NCBI RefSeq assembly: GCF_004368785.1
Contig: NZ_SODM01000001.1
Span: 1,116,001 to 1,180,000, forward strand
Direction of reading: 5' to 3'
From: Flavobacterium sp. 270
GTDB taxonomy: Bacteria > Bacteroidota > Bacteroidia > Flavobacteriales > Flavobacteriaceae
Length of the DNA: 64,000 nucleotides
Shown here: in pieces, positions 8,530 through 16,131 of the stretch
How the letters are laid out: the number at the start of each line of letters is the position of its first letter
Numbering within the stretch: the first letter of the stretch is position 1
Notes under the pieces: model-generated
Seen by the model: the letters and a program-made list of their open reading frames with translations, nothing else
What the model was told of the DNA's origin: nothing
Databases searched by the model: none
Made by a program: the position numbers and the translations under genes

Positions 8530-9579
8530 TTAAATATCAAATTCAATTCTAAACTCAGCGCCTTTGTTTTTACCATCACTTACAGCACTTAGTCGGCCTT
8601 GATTTCTTTCGATAATTTTTTTACAAAGATATAATCCGATTCCTGTAGAAGATTCGTTTGCGGTTCCTAAACGGCTCATTTTGGTGAATTTCTTAAACAA
8701 TTCGTCAATTTGATTTTTATCAAAACCAATTCCGGTATCAACAACAGAAACTATAAAAGTAGAATTTTCGCTATAGATTCTCACTTTAATTTCACTGTCA
8801 AAATAAGAAAACTTAACCGCGTTGCTAATTAAATTTACGATGACCTGTATCAGTAAACCTTCATCAATACGAAGTTTAGTCTCAACAAGTTCCAAGCTTA
8901 AACTCAGCTTTATATTTTTATCCAGCAAACGCTGTTCAACCTGTTCATTAATAAAAGGCAGAATATTAGGAAACAAAATAGACTTGGCTTCATGGTTTGA
9001 TTTTACAACCCGGTCTTGTTCGTTTAATAATTTAATAAAATTTTCGATGTACCTAAATTGCAAATTGGTCGATTCGCAGATTAATTCAGCCAGACTCGTT
9101 ACCGATTCTGATGGATTTTCACTTATAATTAATTTCGCCAAACCTTGCGGATTTCCGGCAAAATTTTTTAAATCATGAGAAAGCATATAAATCAAGTCCT
9201 GCTTTTCGTTGATAAAACTTTCAGCTTCATAAATTGATTCCTGAATATTACAAAGCAGTAAACCGGCCTCATCTGTATATTCTGTTGGCAATAACGATAA
9301 TTTTCTGGAATTTCGATAATCGTTTAATGCTTTAGAAGCAATTGCAATAGGTTTTATTAGTCGGTTTAAAACCAAAAGCGTGATTAACGTTGCCAGCAAT
9401 GTCATTCCTAAAGAAAAAACCAAAATAGAAGCTGGTGAAATATCGTGTCTAAAATAGAGTACAAAAAATAAAATTCCGATTAAGGGAATGTGTATACCAA
9501 CAAATGCAACAAAAAGAAATTTGAATGCATAACTATTTTTCAGAAAGCTAATTTGTGATAAATTGTGATACAACTGCAT
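8530..9579 (-). CDS. Sensor histidine kinase
   Basis: Membrane-bound two-component kinase. Two hydrophobic helices (about residues 20-40 and 50-75) lead into a linker, an HisKA-like helix with MLSHDLKN (phospho-acceptor His near 135) and a HATPase domain with NLISNAVKFS (N box), DTGIGFDK (G1) and GIGLYLCKKI (G2). There is almost no periplasmic loop, so sensing is probably in the membrane or cytosol. No response regulator is adjacent: it is an orphan. The frame is open to an ATG at 9624; I prefer 9579 because the residues before it look unlike a protein N-terminus. About 349 residues. Confidence 0.85.
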   Translation of the reverse strand: MQLYHNLSQISFLKNSYAFKFLFVAFVGIHIPLIGILFFVLYFRHDISPASILVFSLGMTLLATLITLLVLNRLIKPIAIASKALNDYRNSRKLSLLPTEYTDEAGLLLCNIQESIYEAESFINEKQDLIYMLSHDLKNFAGNPQGLAKLIISENPSESVTSLAELICESTNLQFRYIENFIKLLNEQDRVVKSNHEAKSILFPNILPFINEQVEQRLLDKNIKLSLSLELVETKLRIDEGLLIQVIVNLISNAVKFSYFDSEIKVRIYSENSTFIVSVVDTGIGFDKNQIDELFKKFTKMSRLGTANESSTGIGLYLCKKIIERNQGRLSAVSDGKNKGAEFRIEFDI

Positions 9580-9702
9580 AAAAAGTCGGCAATAATAGTA
9601 AGTTAGAATGTAATTTTTGGGCATATTACATAAACAAAGTTAACTTTTAAAGTTAATTAAACTATTATTTTAAAGAATTTCTAAAATATTTTCAAATTTA
9701 AA

Positions 9703-9732
9703 TTTGTAAAAGTTTTCAAAGCATTATTTTTG
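9703..9732 (+). promoter_or_regulatory. Promoter of the rRNA methyltransferase gene (TTTG-N18-TATTTTTG)
   Basis: TTTG at 9703-9706 and TATTTTTG at 9725-9732 with an 18-nt spacer fit the Flavobacterium consensus TTG-N17-23-TAnnTTTG. The -7 box ends only 4 nt before the ATG at 9737, which predicts a transcript that starts at or next to the start codon. Confidence 0.6.
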
Positions 9733-9736
9733 CGCT

Positions 9737-11149
9737 ATGGGAAGAAAAAATACAGACAAAATTGTCTTTCATCAAATTCAGGTTCTTGATGCAGGAGCCA
9801 AAGGAGTATCAGTAGCAAAAGCTCCTGACGGAAAAGTAATCTTTATACCGAACGTCGTTCCTGGCGATGTTATTGACATACAAACCTTCAAAAAAAGAAA
9901 AGCTTATTATGAAGGAAAAGCAGTAAAATTTCATGAATTATCAGAGCATCGTATAGATCCAATCTGTGAGCATTTTGGAGTTTGCGGAGGTTGCAAATGG
10001 CAAAATATGAAGTACAGCCAGCAGTTGTATTACAAACAAAACGAAGTAAAAAATCATTTACAGCGTATTGGAAAAATCGAACTTCCGGAATTTGAAACTA
10101 TTTTAGGTTCAGACAAACAGTTTTTTTACAGAAATAAAATGGAATTTTCGTTTTCTAACAGCCGTTGGTTAACAGAAAAAGAAATTGACAGTACAGAAGA
10201 TTTAGGCAACAGAAATGCTTTAGGATTTCATATTCCGAAAATGTGGGATAAAATTCTGGACATTTCAAAATGTCATTTGCAGGAAGATCCTTCAAATGCA
10301 ATTCGTAATGAGATCAGGACTTTTGCTAACGAACATAATTTAGCATTTTTCAATCCTAGAGAACATTCAGGATTATTACGTACTGTAATGATTCGTACTG
10401 TTTCTACGGGAGAAATCATGGTTTTAATTCAGTTTTTTGAAGAAGATAAAAAGAACAGAGAATTAATTCTGGATCATTTATACGAAAAATTTCCACAGAT
10501 TACTTCATTACAATATGTTGTAAACGGAAAACCAAACGACACTATCTACGATCAAAATATCATACTATATAAAGGTAGAGATTATATTTTAGAAGAAATG
10601 GAAGGTTTAAAATTTAGCATCAATGCAAAATCTTTTTACCAGACCAATTCTGACCAAGCGTATGAATTATACAAAATAACCCGTGATTTTGCCGGACTTA
10701 CCGGAAACGAAACCGTTTACGATTTATACACAGGAACAGGAACAATTGCTCAATTCGTTTCTAAAAAAGCCGGAAAAGTAATTGGTGTAGAAAGTGTTCC
10801 AGAAGCAATTTTGGATGCCAAAGCCAATGCAGAACGCAATAATATTACGAATTGTGAGTTTTTTGTTGGAGACATGAAAGTTGTCTTTAACGAAGCTTTT
10901 ATTGCCCGCCACGGCAAACCGGATGTTATTATAACTGACCCGCCCCGCGACGGAATGCACAAAGATGTTATAGAACAAATTATGAAAATTGCTCCACAAA
11001 AAGTAGTTTACGTAAGCTGTAACTCGGCAACGCAAGCACGTGATTTGGCTTTAATGGATGAAAAATACAAAGTAACACGCGTGCGACCAGTTGATATGTT
11101 TCCGCAGACGCATCATGTTGAAAATGTTGTACTTTTAGAACTTCGATAA
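9737..11149 (+). CDS. rlmD: 23S rRNA (uracil-5-)-methyltransferase, RlmD/TrmA family
   Basis: SAM-dependent methylation of a uracil C5 in rRNA (U1939 for E. coli RlmD). Order: an N-terminal TRAM domain (residues 8-65), the Fe-S motif CEHFGVCGGCKWQ with its distant partner Cys in KCHLQ, then a Rossmann SAM domain with YDLYTGTGTIAQF and TDPPRDGM, and the catalytic Cys in VYVSCNSAT. 470 residues is normal. Which uridine is modified cannot be decided from sequence alone; some relatives act on tRNA U54. The gene may be transcribed without a leader. Confidence 0.88.
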   Translation: MGRKNTDKIVFHQIQVLDAGAKGVSVAKAPDGKVIFIPNVVPGDVIDIQTFKKRKAYYEGKAVKFHELSEHRIDPICEHFGVCGGCKWQNMKYSQQLYYKQNEVKNHLQRIGKIELPEFETILGSDKQFFYRNKMEFSFSNSRWLTEKEIDSTEDLGNRNALGFHIPKMWDKILDISKCHLQEDPSNAIRNEIRTFANEHNLAFFNPREHSGLLRTVMIRTVSTGEIMVLIQFFEEDKKNRELILDHLYEKFPQITSLQYVVNGKPNDTIYDQNIILYKGRDYILEEMEGLKFSINAKSFYQTNSDQAYELYKITRDFAGLTGNETVYDLYTGTGTIAQFVSKKAGKVIGVESVPEAILDAKANAERNNITNCEFFVGDMKVVFNEAFIARHGKPDVIITDPPRDGMHKDVIEQIMKIAPQKVVYVSCNSATQARDLALMDEKYKVTRVRPVDMFPQTHHVENVVLLELR

Positions 11150-11162
11150 CATCAAATAATAA

Positions 11163-11720
11163 ATGAAAAAAATAATTTCTTTCTTTTTAGTCTTAACTTT
11201 TGGCTTATCCAGCTGCGAGAAAGATGATATTTGTGATGCAGGCACGCCAACCACTCCGCGATTAGTGATTTCGTTTTTAAATAGCGCAAGCCCGACTCTA
11301 CCAAAAAATGTTCAGAATTTAAAAGTAATTGGCGAAGGTCAGCCAGAAGGAATTATTTTTAACACAAGTGCAGTAGACAATACAAAATATCTGGCTAACG
11401 GCAGCAAGATTTTAATTCCGTTAAAAACCGATGATACAGGAACCGTTACTTACAGTTTTATCTATAATTTTGGTAACACAACGGGAACAAATACAGATGT
11501 TTTAACCTTTAATTACAAGACTAAACAAGTATATGTTTCCAGAGCATGTGGTTTTAAAACAACTTTTGAATTATTGCCAGAAGCAACGCTCCCGTTACCT
11601 GGCACTCACCCATTTGTTGTAGAACCAGATCCTGACGGTATCATCTGGATGAAGCAGATTAATGTAATAACCCCTAACATTGAAACAGAAAATGAAACAC
11701 ACATTGAAATACTTTTTTAG
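11163..11720 (+). CDS. DUF6452-like lipoprotein
   Basis: 185 residues; the signal peptide ends in FGLSSC (lipobox Cys18). The Cys-x-x-x-x-x-TP start of the mature part and the predicted beta structure resemble the Bacteroidetes family DUF6452, function unknown. It follows rlmD by 13 nt and overlaps the start of the next gene by 29 nt, giving a three-gene operon; rlmD plus DUF6452 plus DUF6048 looks like a conserved Flavobacterium arrangement, as far as I remember. Confidence 0.7.
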   Translation: MKKIISFFLVLTFGLSSCEKDDICDAGTPTTPRLVISFLNSASPTLPKNVQNLKVIGEGQPEGIIFNTSAVDNTKYLANGSKILIPLKTDDTGTVTYSFIYNFGNTTGTNTDVLTFNYKTKQVYVSRACGFKTTFELLPEATLPLPGTHPFVVEPDPDGIIWMKQINVITPNIETENETHIEILF

Positions 11721-12513
11721 TTTTTGTTTATTGTTTTCAGTGTTATTAGTTCAGGCACAAGATACACTACCAACACCAACAAAGAAAATTGTTCAGGAGA
11801 AGCCAAAAACTGATGCTGCCAAAACTGCTAAACCAGTTATTAATGACGTAAAAAATGATACTGTAAAAACAGATCGTTACGGTTTGCGAGTAGGTGTCGA
11901 TTTATACAAATTAACCCGAGGATTTTATGATAAAGATTATAAAGGAATCGAAATTGTAGGTGATTTTCGTTTAACGAAAAAATATTATCTGGCTGCAGAA
12001 CTTGGTTTTGAAGATAAAACCACAGATGATGACAGATTAAACTCGTCTGCAACCGGAACTTATATAAAAGGAGGTTTTGATTATAACTTTTACCAAAACT
12101 GGCTTGACATGGAAAACCTTATTACAATTGGTTTACGTGGAGGTTTTAGTACTTTCAGTCAGCAGTTAAACAGCTATAAAATCTATAATCCGAACCCATA
12201 TTGGGGAGAACAATCTACAATTATAGACGGAACAAAATATAACGGACTTACAGCGGGATGGCTTGAAGTAGCAATGGGACTAAAAGCAGAAGTTTTCAAT
12301 AATCTTTTTGTTGGTTTTGGTGTACAGCTAAAATTATTAGTAATGAACCAAAAACCAAGTGGTTTTGATAACTTGTATATTCCAGGTTTCAACAGAACTT
12401 ACGACGGAAATTTTGGCGTAGGTTTCAACTATACCGTTTCGTATTTTATTCCGATTTTCAAAAGAAAAGTCATTATTCCGGAAACGCCTAAAAAAGCTGC
12501 ACCGAAAAAGTGA
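11692..12513 (+). CDS. DUF6048-like outer-membrane beta-barrel protein
   Basis: 273 residues. The signal peptide ends at VLLVQAQ. A Pro/Thr/Lys-rich linker (residues about 23-55) is followed by alternating aromatic and polar strands of a small beta-barrel, ending in a strand before the PKKAAPKK tail. It is probably an outer-membrane protein of unknown function. The longest frame begins at a TTG at 11680; the ATG at 11692 gives a clean signal peptide. It overlaps the upstream lipoprotein by 29 nt in another frame, which implies coupled translation and perhaps a physical partnership between the two. Confidence 0.72.
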   Translation: MKHTLKYFFSFCLLFSVLLVQAQDTLPTPTKKIVQEKPKTDAAKTAKPVINDVKNDTVKTDRYGLRVGVDLYKLTRGFYDKDYKGIEIVGDFRLTKKYYLAAELGFEDKTTDDDRLNSSATGTYIKGGFDYNFYQNWLDMENLITIGLRGGFSTFSQQLNSYKIYNPNPYWGEQSTIIDGTKYNGLTAGWLEVAMGLKAEVFNNLFVGFGVQLKLLVMNQKPSGFDNLYIPGFNRTYDGNFGVGFNYTVSYFIPIFKRKVIIPETPKKAAPKK

Positions 12514-12690
12514 TCTAAGGTTATAAGAGACTAAGAGACTAAGATTCTAAGGTGCTAAGGTTTCTAGCTCAATAATAAAATAAGCCACAAATTCAAGAAT
12601 TAAATGATTCATGAATTTGTGGCTTTTACTTTTAATTAGCCCTAAAAAAAAGCTTAGTATCTTAGTAACTTAAAACCTCAGAGCCTTCTT
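12514..12690. repeat. Octamer array, hairpin terminator, inverted octamer array
   Basis: The left array runs CTAAGGTT, ATAAGAGA, CTAAGAGA, CTAAGATT, CTAAGGTG, CTAAGGTT. A 14-bp hairpin follows (12582-12595 with 12612-12625, then TTTT), and then inverted CTTAG-type units at about 12652-12690. The terminator is thus wrapped by two arrays that can pair with each other. Confidence 0.82.
12582..12628. terminator. Bidirectional terminator
   Basis: AAGCCACAAATTCA pairs with TGAATTTGTGGCTT across a 16-nt loop and is followed by T-rich sequence. It lies between the convergent DUF6048-like and small membrane protein genes. Confidence 0.75.
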
Positions 12691-12928
12691 ACGAACCTAT
12701 CTCCCTAATTCCTTTTACAAAAATCCATTTCATAAAAAGCTTCTCGCCGTCTTTGGTTTTAACAGCCTGAAATTTAGGTGCAATCAAAGTTGCCACGATA
12801 AAAGCAGTCATCGGAACCCAAAGGCCCGTTAATTCGGTATATCTAGCAACTAAATATCTGCCTAGGATAAATAATATCGCAAAGCATCCTAATTGATATA
12901 AAAAACCTCGTAATTGTAGTTTTGTCAT
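12689..12928 (-). CDS. Small membrane protein, 79 residues
   Basis: No recognised family. Two hydrophobic helices (about residues 8-28 and 34-52) separated by a short turn with TGLW, then a charged cytosolic tail with KDGEKLFMKW. ATG start. It is bounded by octamer arrays on both sides, so it stands alone between rlmD-operon and THUMP methyltransferase units. Confidence 0.65.
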   Translation of the reverse strand: MTKLQLRGFLYQLGCFAILFILGRYLVARYTELTGLWVPMTAFIVATLIAPKFQAVKTKDGEKLFMKWIFVKGIREIGS

Positions 12929-12934
12929 TTTTTT

Positions 12935-13100
12935 TTAAGCTTCTAAGGTCATGAGATGCTAAGGTTCTAAGATTTTAATCTTGATAATTTAGCAAACTTG
13001 ACCTTAATTATTTTAAATATTAACTTTATACTTATTTAGTTATAAATTCAGAAACTTAGCACCTCAGAACCTTAGCATCTTAGTAACTTAGTAACTTAGA
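12935..13100. repeat. Inverted octamer arrays
   Basis: Left units at 12940-12975 (CTAAGGTC, ATGAGATG, CTAAGGTT, CTAAGATT); right units at 13050-13100 (CTTAGCAC, CTCAGAAC, CTTAGCAT, CTTAGTAA, CTTAGTAA, CTTAG). The last unit provides the TAA stop of the THUMP methyltransferase gene at 13096-13098. An AT-rich stretch of about 70 nt separates the arms. Confidence 0.82.
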
Positions 13101-14253
13101 CTTGAAACTTCGTTCTCTTACTTCCTTCGTACATTTCGTATTTTACCAAACGCGCTTCTAAACTTGCATTAAAAAGTTTGATTTTTCTTGAAGGTTTTAA
13201 TCCCACAAATTTCAAAGCTTCAAGATTTGCTGTGATAAACCATGCGTTTGTTCCCGGATAGCTTTTCTTTAAAGTATCACCAATATTTTTGTAGAACTCT
13301 TCCATATGAATATCCAAACGTTCATCATAAGGAGGGTTAAAAACCATGTGTAGTTTTCCTTCAACCGCTTTTTCAGAATCAAAAAAGTTATTTTCAGAAA
13401 CCGTAACGTAATCCTCTAAATTGGCATTTCTAATATTATCCTTAGCTTTATTTACCGCACTTGGCGCTTTATCAAAACCTTTAATAGTATAATGAAATTC
13501 TTTTGTCTTTTTCATCAAACTGTTTACAATCTGATCAAACAAATCGTTGTCCCAGTCTTTCCATTTTTCAAAAGCAAATTCCTTACGGTTTATATTTGCC
13601 GGAATATTGCAGGCAATCATTGCAGCTTCGGCCAAAAAAGTTCCAGAACCACACATTGGATCTAAGAAATGGCTCTGCCCTTCCCAACCTGATAATAATA
13701 AAATACCAGCTGCTAAAACCTCATTTATAGGCGCAATATTAGTAGCGGTTCTGTATCCACGCTGATGCAGTGAATTTCCAGAAGTATCCAAAGCAACAGA
13801 AACTTGATCTTTATCAATATGTACATTAATACGTAAATCAGGAAAAGCTTTATCAATACTTGGGCGTTGCCCAGTTCTCTCTCTAAACTGATCTACAATA
13901 GCATCTTTACACTTTTGAGAAACAAACTCAGAATGGTTAAAATAAGTAGAATGCACCGTAGCATCAATCACAAAAGTCTGATTTGAGTTTAAAAGTTTAG
14001 ACCAGTTTACACCAGAAATGCCTTTATACAAAGCCTGCTCATTATTAGCTCTAAAAGAATAAATAGGTTTCAGGACTTTAAGCGCAGTACGCAACGATAA
14101 ATTAGCTTTATACATAAAACCTTTATCACCCTTAAAACTCACCATTCTTACCCCTTTCTCCACATCCTGAGCACCAAGCGCACGCAATTCATTCTCTAAT
14201 ATCTCTTCAAAGCCAAAAAAACATTTGGCAATCATTCTAAAATTTTCTTCCAT
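13096..14253 (-). CDS. THUMP-domain RNA (guanine-N2) methyltransferase, RlmL N-terminal-like
   Basis: SAM-dependent N2-guanine methyltransferase of the RlmL/TrmN family. Residues about 1-150 hold a ferredoxin-like and THUMP region (GFEEILENELRALGA near the N-terminus); the catalytic Rossmann domain shows DPMCGSGTFLAEAA and the NPPY motif (VFNPPYDER). 385 residues corresponds to the N-terminal half of E. coli RlmL, acting on 23S rRNA. The frame is open to 14331, but a TACTTTTG -7 box lies at 14291-14284 between that codon and the ATG at 14253, so I use 14253. The stop codon lies inside an octamer repeat. Confidence 0.88.
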   Translation of the reverse strand: MEENFRMIAKCFFGFEEILENELRALGAQDVEKGVRMVSFKGDKGFMYKANLSLRTALKVLKPIYSFRANNEQALYKGISGVNWSKLLNSNQTFVIDATVHSTYFNHSEFVSQKCKDAIVDQFRERTGQRPSIDKAFPDLRINVHIDKDQVSVALDTSGNSLHQRGYRTATNIAPINEVLAAGILLLSGWEGQSHFLDPMCGSGTFLAEAAMIACNIPANINRKEFAFEKWKDWDNDLFDQIVNSLMKKTKEFHYTIKGFDKAPSAVNKAKDNIRNANLEDYVTVSENNFFDSEKAVEGKLHMVFNPPYDERLDIHMEEFYKNIGDTLKKSYPGTNAWFITANLEALKFVGLKPSRKIKLFNASLEARLVKYEMYEGSKRTKFQV

Positions 14254-14283
14254 CTTTATATTTGAATTAAAACAGATTTCAAC

Positions 14284-14291
14284 CAAAAGTA
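14284..14291 (-). promoter_or_regulatory. -7 box (TACTTTTG) of the THUMP methyltransferase gene
   Basis: On the minus strand TACTTTTG matches TAnnTTTG and lies 30 nt before the ATG at 14253. It argues against the upstream ATG at 14331, which would precede the predicted transcription start. Confidence 0.45.
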
Positions 14292-14411
14292 AATCTGCAA
14301 TAAAAACTTTACCCTGCACACAACGATTCATGAGGTATCGCTACGAAATAGTTATTTTTCGGCAAAAATACACTAAATTTGCGGTACTTTGAATTAATTG
14401 AAATAGAATAA

Positions 14412-15176
14412 ATGTCTGAATCGCATAAACCGTCAAATCCAAATAACGAACCAAACAATCAAAACTGGTACACTTCATGGTTTGATACGCCTTATTATCA
14501 CATTCTTTATAAAGATAGAAATTACCGCGAAGCACAAATCTTCATGGATAATCTTACGCATTATCTCAACCTGCCAGAAAAAGCAAAAGTGCTGGATTTG
14601 GCCTGCGGAAAAGGACGTCATTCTATTTATTTAAACCAATTAGGATTTGATGTTCTTGGCGCCGATTTATCAGAAAACAGCATTGCCGAAGCCAGCAAAA
14701 ACAGTAACGAAACCCTGCATTTTAAAGTGCACGATATGCGCGAACCTTTTGAAGAAAAATTTGATGCTATCTTTAATTTATTCACCAGTTTTGGCTATTT
14801 CGAAAACGACGAAGACAATCTTACAACCCTAAAAGCTGTAAAAGAAAGTTTATCAGAATACGGTTTTGCCGTTATCGATTTTATGAACGTAAATAACGTA
14901 ATCGAAACCTTAGTTCCGGAAGAAGTAAAAACCGTTGACGGAATCGATTTTAAAATCAAAAGATATCTTGCAGACGGACATATTTTCAAAGAAATAGATT
15001 TTGAAGATCAAGGCAATACCTATCATTTTACAGAAAAAGTAAAAGCCTTAACTTTAAAAGATTTTCAGGATTTAATGGATGAAGCCGGTATTTTTCTGCT
15101 AGATATTTTTGGAGATTATAAACTAAAAAAGTTTCATAAAACCGAAAGCGAACGATTAATCATGATATTTAAATAA
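14412..15176 (+). CDS. Class I SAM-dependent methyltransferase
   Basis: 254 residues. An N-terminal WYTSWFDTPYYHILYKDRNY segment precedes a Rossmann domain with motif I VLDLACGKGRHSIYL, an acidic residue after beta-2 (GADLS) and FNLFTSFGYF at motif IV. Similar proteins methylate small molecules; the substrate cannot be told from sequence. It is divergent from the THUMP gene and followed by the ZIP transporter after 20 nt, so the two probably share a transcript. Confidence 0.82.
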   Translation: MSESHKPSNPNNEPNNQNWYTSWFDTPYYHILYKDRNYREAQIFMDNLTHYLNLPEKAKVLDLACGKGRHSIYLNQLGFDVLGADLSENSIAEASKNSNETLHFKVHDMREPFEEKFDAIFNLFTSFGYFENDEDNLTTLKAVKESLSEYGFAVIDFMNVNNVIETLVPEEVKTVDGIDFKIKRYLADGHIFKEIDFEDQGNTYHFTEKVKALTLKDFQDLMDEAGIFLLDIFGDYKLKKFHKTESERLIMIFK

Positions 15177-15196
15177 TCAACGATTAAACCCAAACG

Positions 15197-15865
15197 ATGA
15201 ATTATCTATTACCCTTATTCTCTGTACTTTTAGGATATATTGTGGCTTTATTTTTAAAACCACAAAACAAAACCAATTTAAAATTATTGTTGGCATTCAG
15301 CGGTTCGTTTCTATTATCATTAACCGTAATGCACCTTTTACCAGAAGTTTACGAAACTCATAATCATAAAATTGGTTTATTTATAATGGTCGGGATTTTA
15401 TTCCAGATCATTCTGGAATTTTTCTCCAAAGGCGCAGAACATGGACACGTACACGGACACGCACAAATGTCGCAAATACCGTGGTTACTATTTATAAGTC
15501 TCTGTATTCATGCATTTCTAGAAGGATTTCCCGTAAGCCATCACCACGATTTAGCCATCGGAATTGCCATTCATCATCTGCCGATAGCCGTAATTCTAAC
15601 GACATTTTTCATCAATGCAAACCTAAACAAAAAAGCCATTTTTGCTTTTATGATTACCTTTGCCATCATGACACCGCTAGGCACAGTTGCATCAGACTTT
15701 CTACCCATTTTAAACGATTATTACACCGAAATTACAGCCATTGTAATCGGTATTTTATTCCATATTTCATCGACAATAATCTTTGAAAGCAGCGAAGGAC
15801 ACAAATTTAATGTTGCCAAAGTTTCGATGATCGTACTCGGAATTTTATTGGCATTCTTTCTATAA
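15197..15865 (+). CDS. ZIP family divalent metal transporter
   Basis: 222 residues with about seven to eight predicted membrane helices. A His-rich cytosolic loop GAEHGHVHGHAQM precedes the helices that carry HAFLEGFPVSHHHD and IAIHHLPIA, the conserved His/Glu metal path of ZIP proteins. The likely substrate is Zn(II), perhaps also Fe(II) or Mn(II); no metal-responsive operator is seen upstream. Immediately downstream lies a structured intergenic element. Confidence 0.9.
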   Translation: MNYLLPLFSVLLGYIVALFLKPQNKTNLKLLLAFSGSFLLSLTVMHLLPEVYETHNHKIGLFIMVGILFQIILEFFSKGAEHGHVHGHAQMSQIPWLLFISLCIHAFLEGFPVSHHHDLAIGIAIHHLPIAVILTTFFINANLNKKAIFAFMITFAIMTPLGTVASDFLPILNDYYTEITAIVIGILFHISSTIIFESSEGHKFNVAKVSMIVLGILLAFFL

Positions 15866-15870
15866 TCAGG

Positions 15871-15983
15871 GCGTGACCATATCATTATAAAAGGGCAAAC
15901 TTACTTTACGCTTATACGCCCTTTTACAACGATACGGTCGGGCTATCCGCACTACTTCGGTAGTCTGCTCCTATCCCTCACGC
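15871..15983. ncRNA. Branched RNA-like intergenic element
   Basis: A closing helix GCGTGA (15871-15876) with TCACGC (15978-15983) encloses two arms. Arm 1: CCATATC (15877-15883) with GATACGG (15931-15937), topped by AAAAGGGC/GCCCTTTT (15889-15896 with 15918-15925). Arm 2: ACTAC-TTCG-GTAGT, a UUCG tetraloop hairpin at 15951-15964, flanked on both sides by CTATCC. The minus strand carries GATAG-N-AG and CGGATAGC blocks also present in the element at 44609-44697. It is more GC-rich than its surroundings. It could be a transcribed 3' element of the ZIP gene or a mobile repeat; I remember similar elements elsewhere in Flavobacterium but cannot name a family with certainty. Confidence 0.6.
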
Positions 15984-16020
15984 AAAAAACACTCAGAATC
16001 AAACAAAATTCGTTATTAAA

Positions 16021-16125
16021 AGCCTTAAAATCTGAAGCTTTAAAGCTTTGCAACTTTGAGCTTTTTATAACTTAGAACCTTAAAAAAACTTTGTAACTTT
16101 GAGGCTTTGCAACTCTGAACCTTAA
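16021..16125. repeat. Variant octamer array (CTTTGNNN)
   Basis: Units CTTTGTAA, CTTTGAGG, CTTTGCAA, CTCTGAAC in 8-nt register lie upstream of murQ, preceded by CTTTGCAA, CTTTGAGC and a few CTTAG units. The register is the same as in the other arrays but the core is CTTTG instead of CTTAG. Confidence 0.65.
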
Positions 16126-16131
16126 AAAACA

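Noticed and set aside
14254..14331. N-terminal extension of the THUMP methyltransferase from the ATG at 14331.
   Set aside because: A -7 box at 14284-14291 lies downstream of that codon, and the extra 26 residues look unlike the family start.
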